Assembly (NCBI GenBank): GCA_003168295.1
Contig: PMST01000231.1
Span: 1,291-7,845 of the forward strand
From: Actinomycetota bacterium
GTDB taxonomy: Bacteria; Actinomycetota; Actinomycetes; Streptosporangiales; Streptosporangiaceae
Direction of reading: 5' to 3'
DNA: 6,555 bases
How positions within the stretch are numbered: the first letter of the stretch is position 1; every line of letters starts with the position of its first letter. The position numbers and the translations under genes are program-made. Positions 6,392 through 6,555 of this stretch are shown here, piece by piece. A model generated the notes under the pieces. That model made no database searches, was not told the origin of the DNA, and was given only the letters and a program-made list of their open reading frames with translations.

Positions 6392-6397
6392 AGTGTA
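6392..6397 (-). promoter_or_regulatory. -10-like box of ychF, implying a leaderless transcript
   Basis: TACACT (TAnnnT form) ends 7 nt before the GTG start of ychF, so transcription would begin at or next to the start codon. No Shine-Dalgarno sequence precedes that GTG. No good -35 is seen at 17-18 nt; the nearest match, CTGACC, is about 21 nt upstream. Leaderless genes are common in Actinobacteria. Confidence 0.5.
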
Positions 6398-6497
6398 GTG
6401 CCGCCCGCCACGGCCTCGGGTCAGCTGTGGTGGTCTCAAGTGCCATATGCCAAGTGCGAAAACGGTCGGCCTGTACGGCGGCTGAGCATTGAAGCCA

Positions 6498-6514
6498 CGA
6501 TCAACCTGTGATCG
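6498..6514. repeat. 17-bp inverted repeat upstream of ychF
   Basis: CGATCA, 5 nt, TGATCG: two perfect 6-bp arms. It lies about 100 bp upstream of the ychF -10 box. The size suits a dimeric regulator site, either for ychF or for a gene beyond the right edge, but no regulator is identified. The rest of 6412-6555 shows no gene. Confidence 0.45.
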
Positions 6515-6555
6515 CGCGCCCACTGCGCGGCTATTCGGTGATCTTTGTGAGAAAC

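Overview
The window is high-GC DNA with the look of an actinobacterial chromosome: strong G/C third-position bias, GTG starts, and protein families typical of that phylum. Every gene I can support is on the minus strand, so transcription runs from right to left. No tRNA, rRNA, CRISPR array, integrase or transposase is visible.

Right end (about 5293-6555): a complete housekeeping gene, ychF, encodes the universal YchF/OLA1-type P-loop NTPase. Its GTG start sits 7 nt after a TACACT -10-like box and has no Shine-Dalgarno sequence, which suggests a leaderless transcript. Upstream of it is a 17-bp inverted repeat of unknown role.

Middle (about 3278-5292): a gap of 560-640 bp without a convincing gene separates ychF from a small cluster of conjugation-type (type IV secretion) genes. 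The first is a TcpC-like protein with one membrane helix and a two-part extracytoplasmic region. A 334-bp spacer carrying three 18-bp tandem repeats follows.

Left part (1-3277): an 85-residue protein with two membrane helices (TcpD/ConC/VirB2-sized) is followed, after a 30-nt gap, by a very long reading frame that starts at GTG 2989 and runs off the left edge without a stop (996 codons seen). I translated it base by base. It holds a TcpE-like membrane domain (residues about 1-106), roughly 600 residues of Pro/Ala/Ser/Glu-rich low-complexity linker with internal tandem repeats, and then a MinD/ParA-type ATPase-like domain (about 702-980) followed by another repetitive Pro/Glu tail. The ATPase-like domain keeps the fold pattern but has lost the P-loop lysines (sequence GCTRGAGQT).

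The order TcpC, small two-helix protein, TcpE matches the core of Gram-positive conjugation loci (tcpC-tcpD-tcpE of pCW3, conB-conC-conD of ICEBs1). The next gene expected to the left would be the VirB4-type ATPase. The most notable point is the fusion of the TcpE membrane subunit, through a giant disordered tether, to a degenerate ParA/MinD-like domain. That layout recalls the Pro-rich MinD-like proteins (EspI type) of ESX secretion loci.
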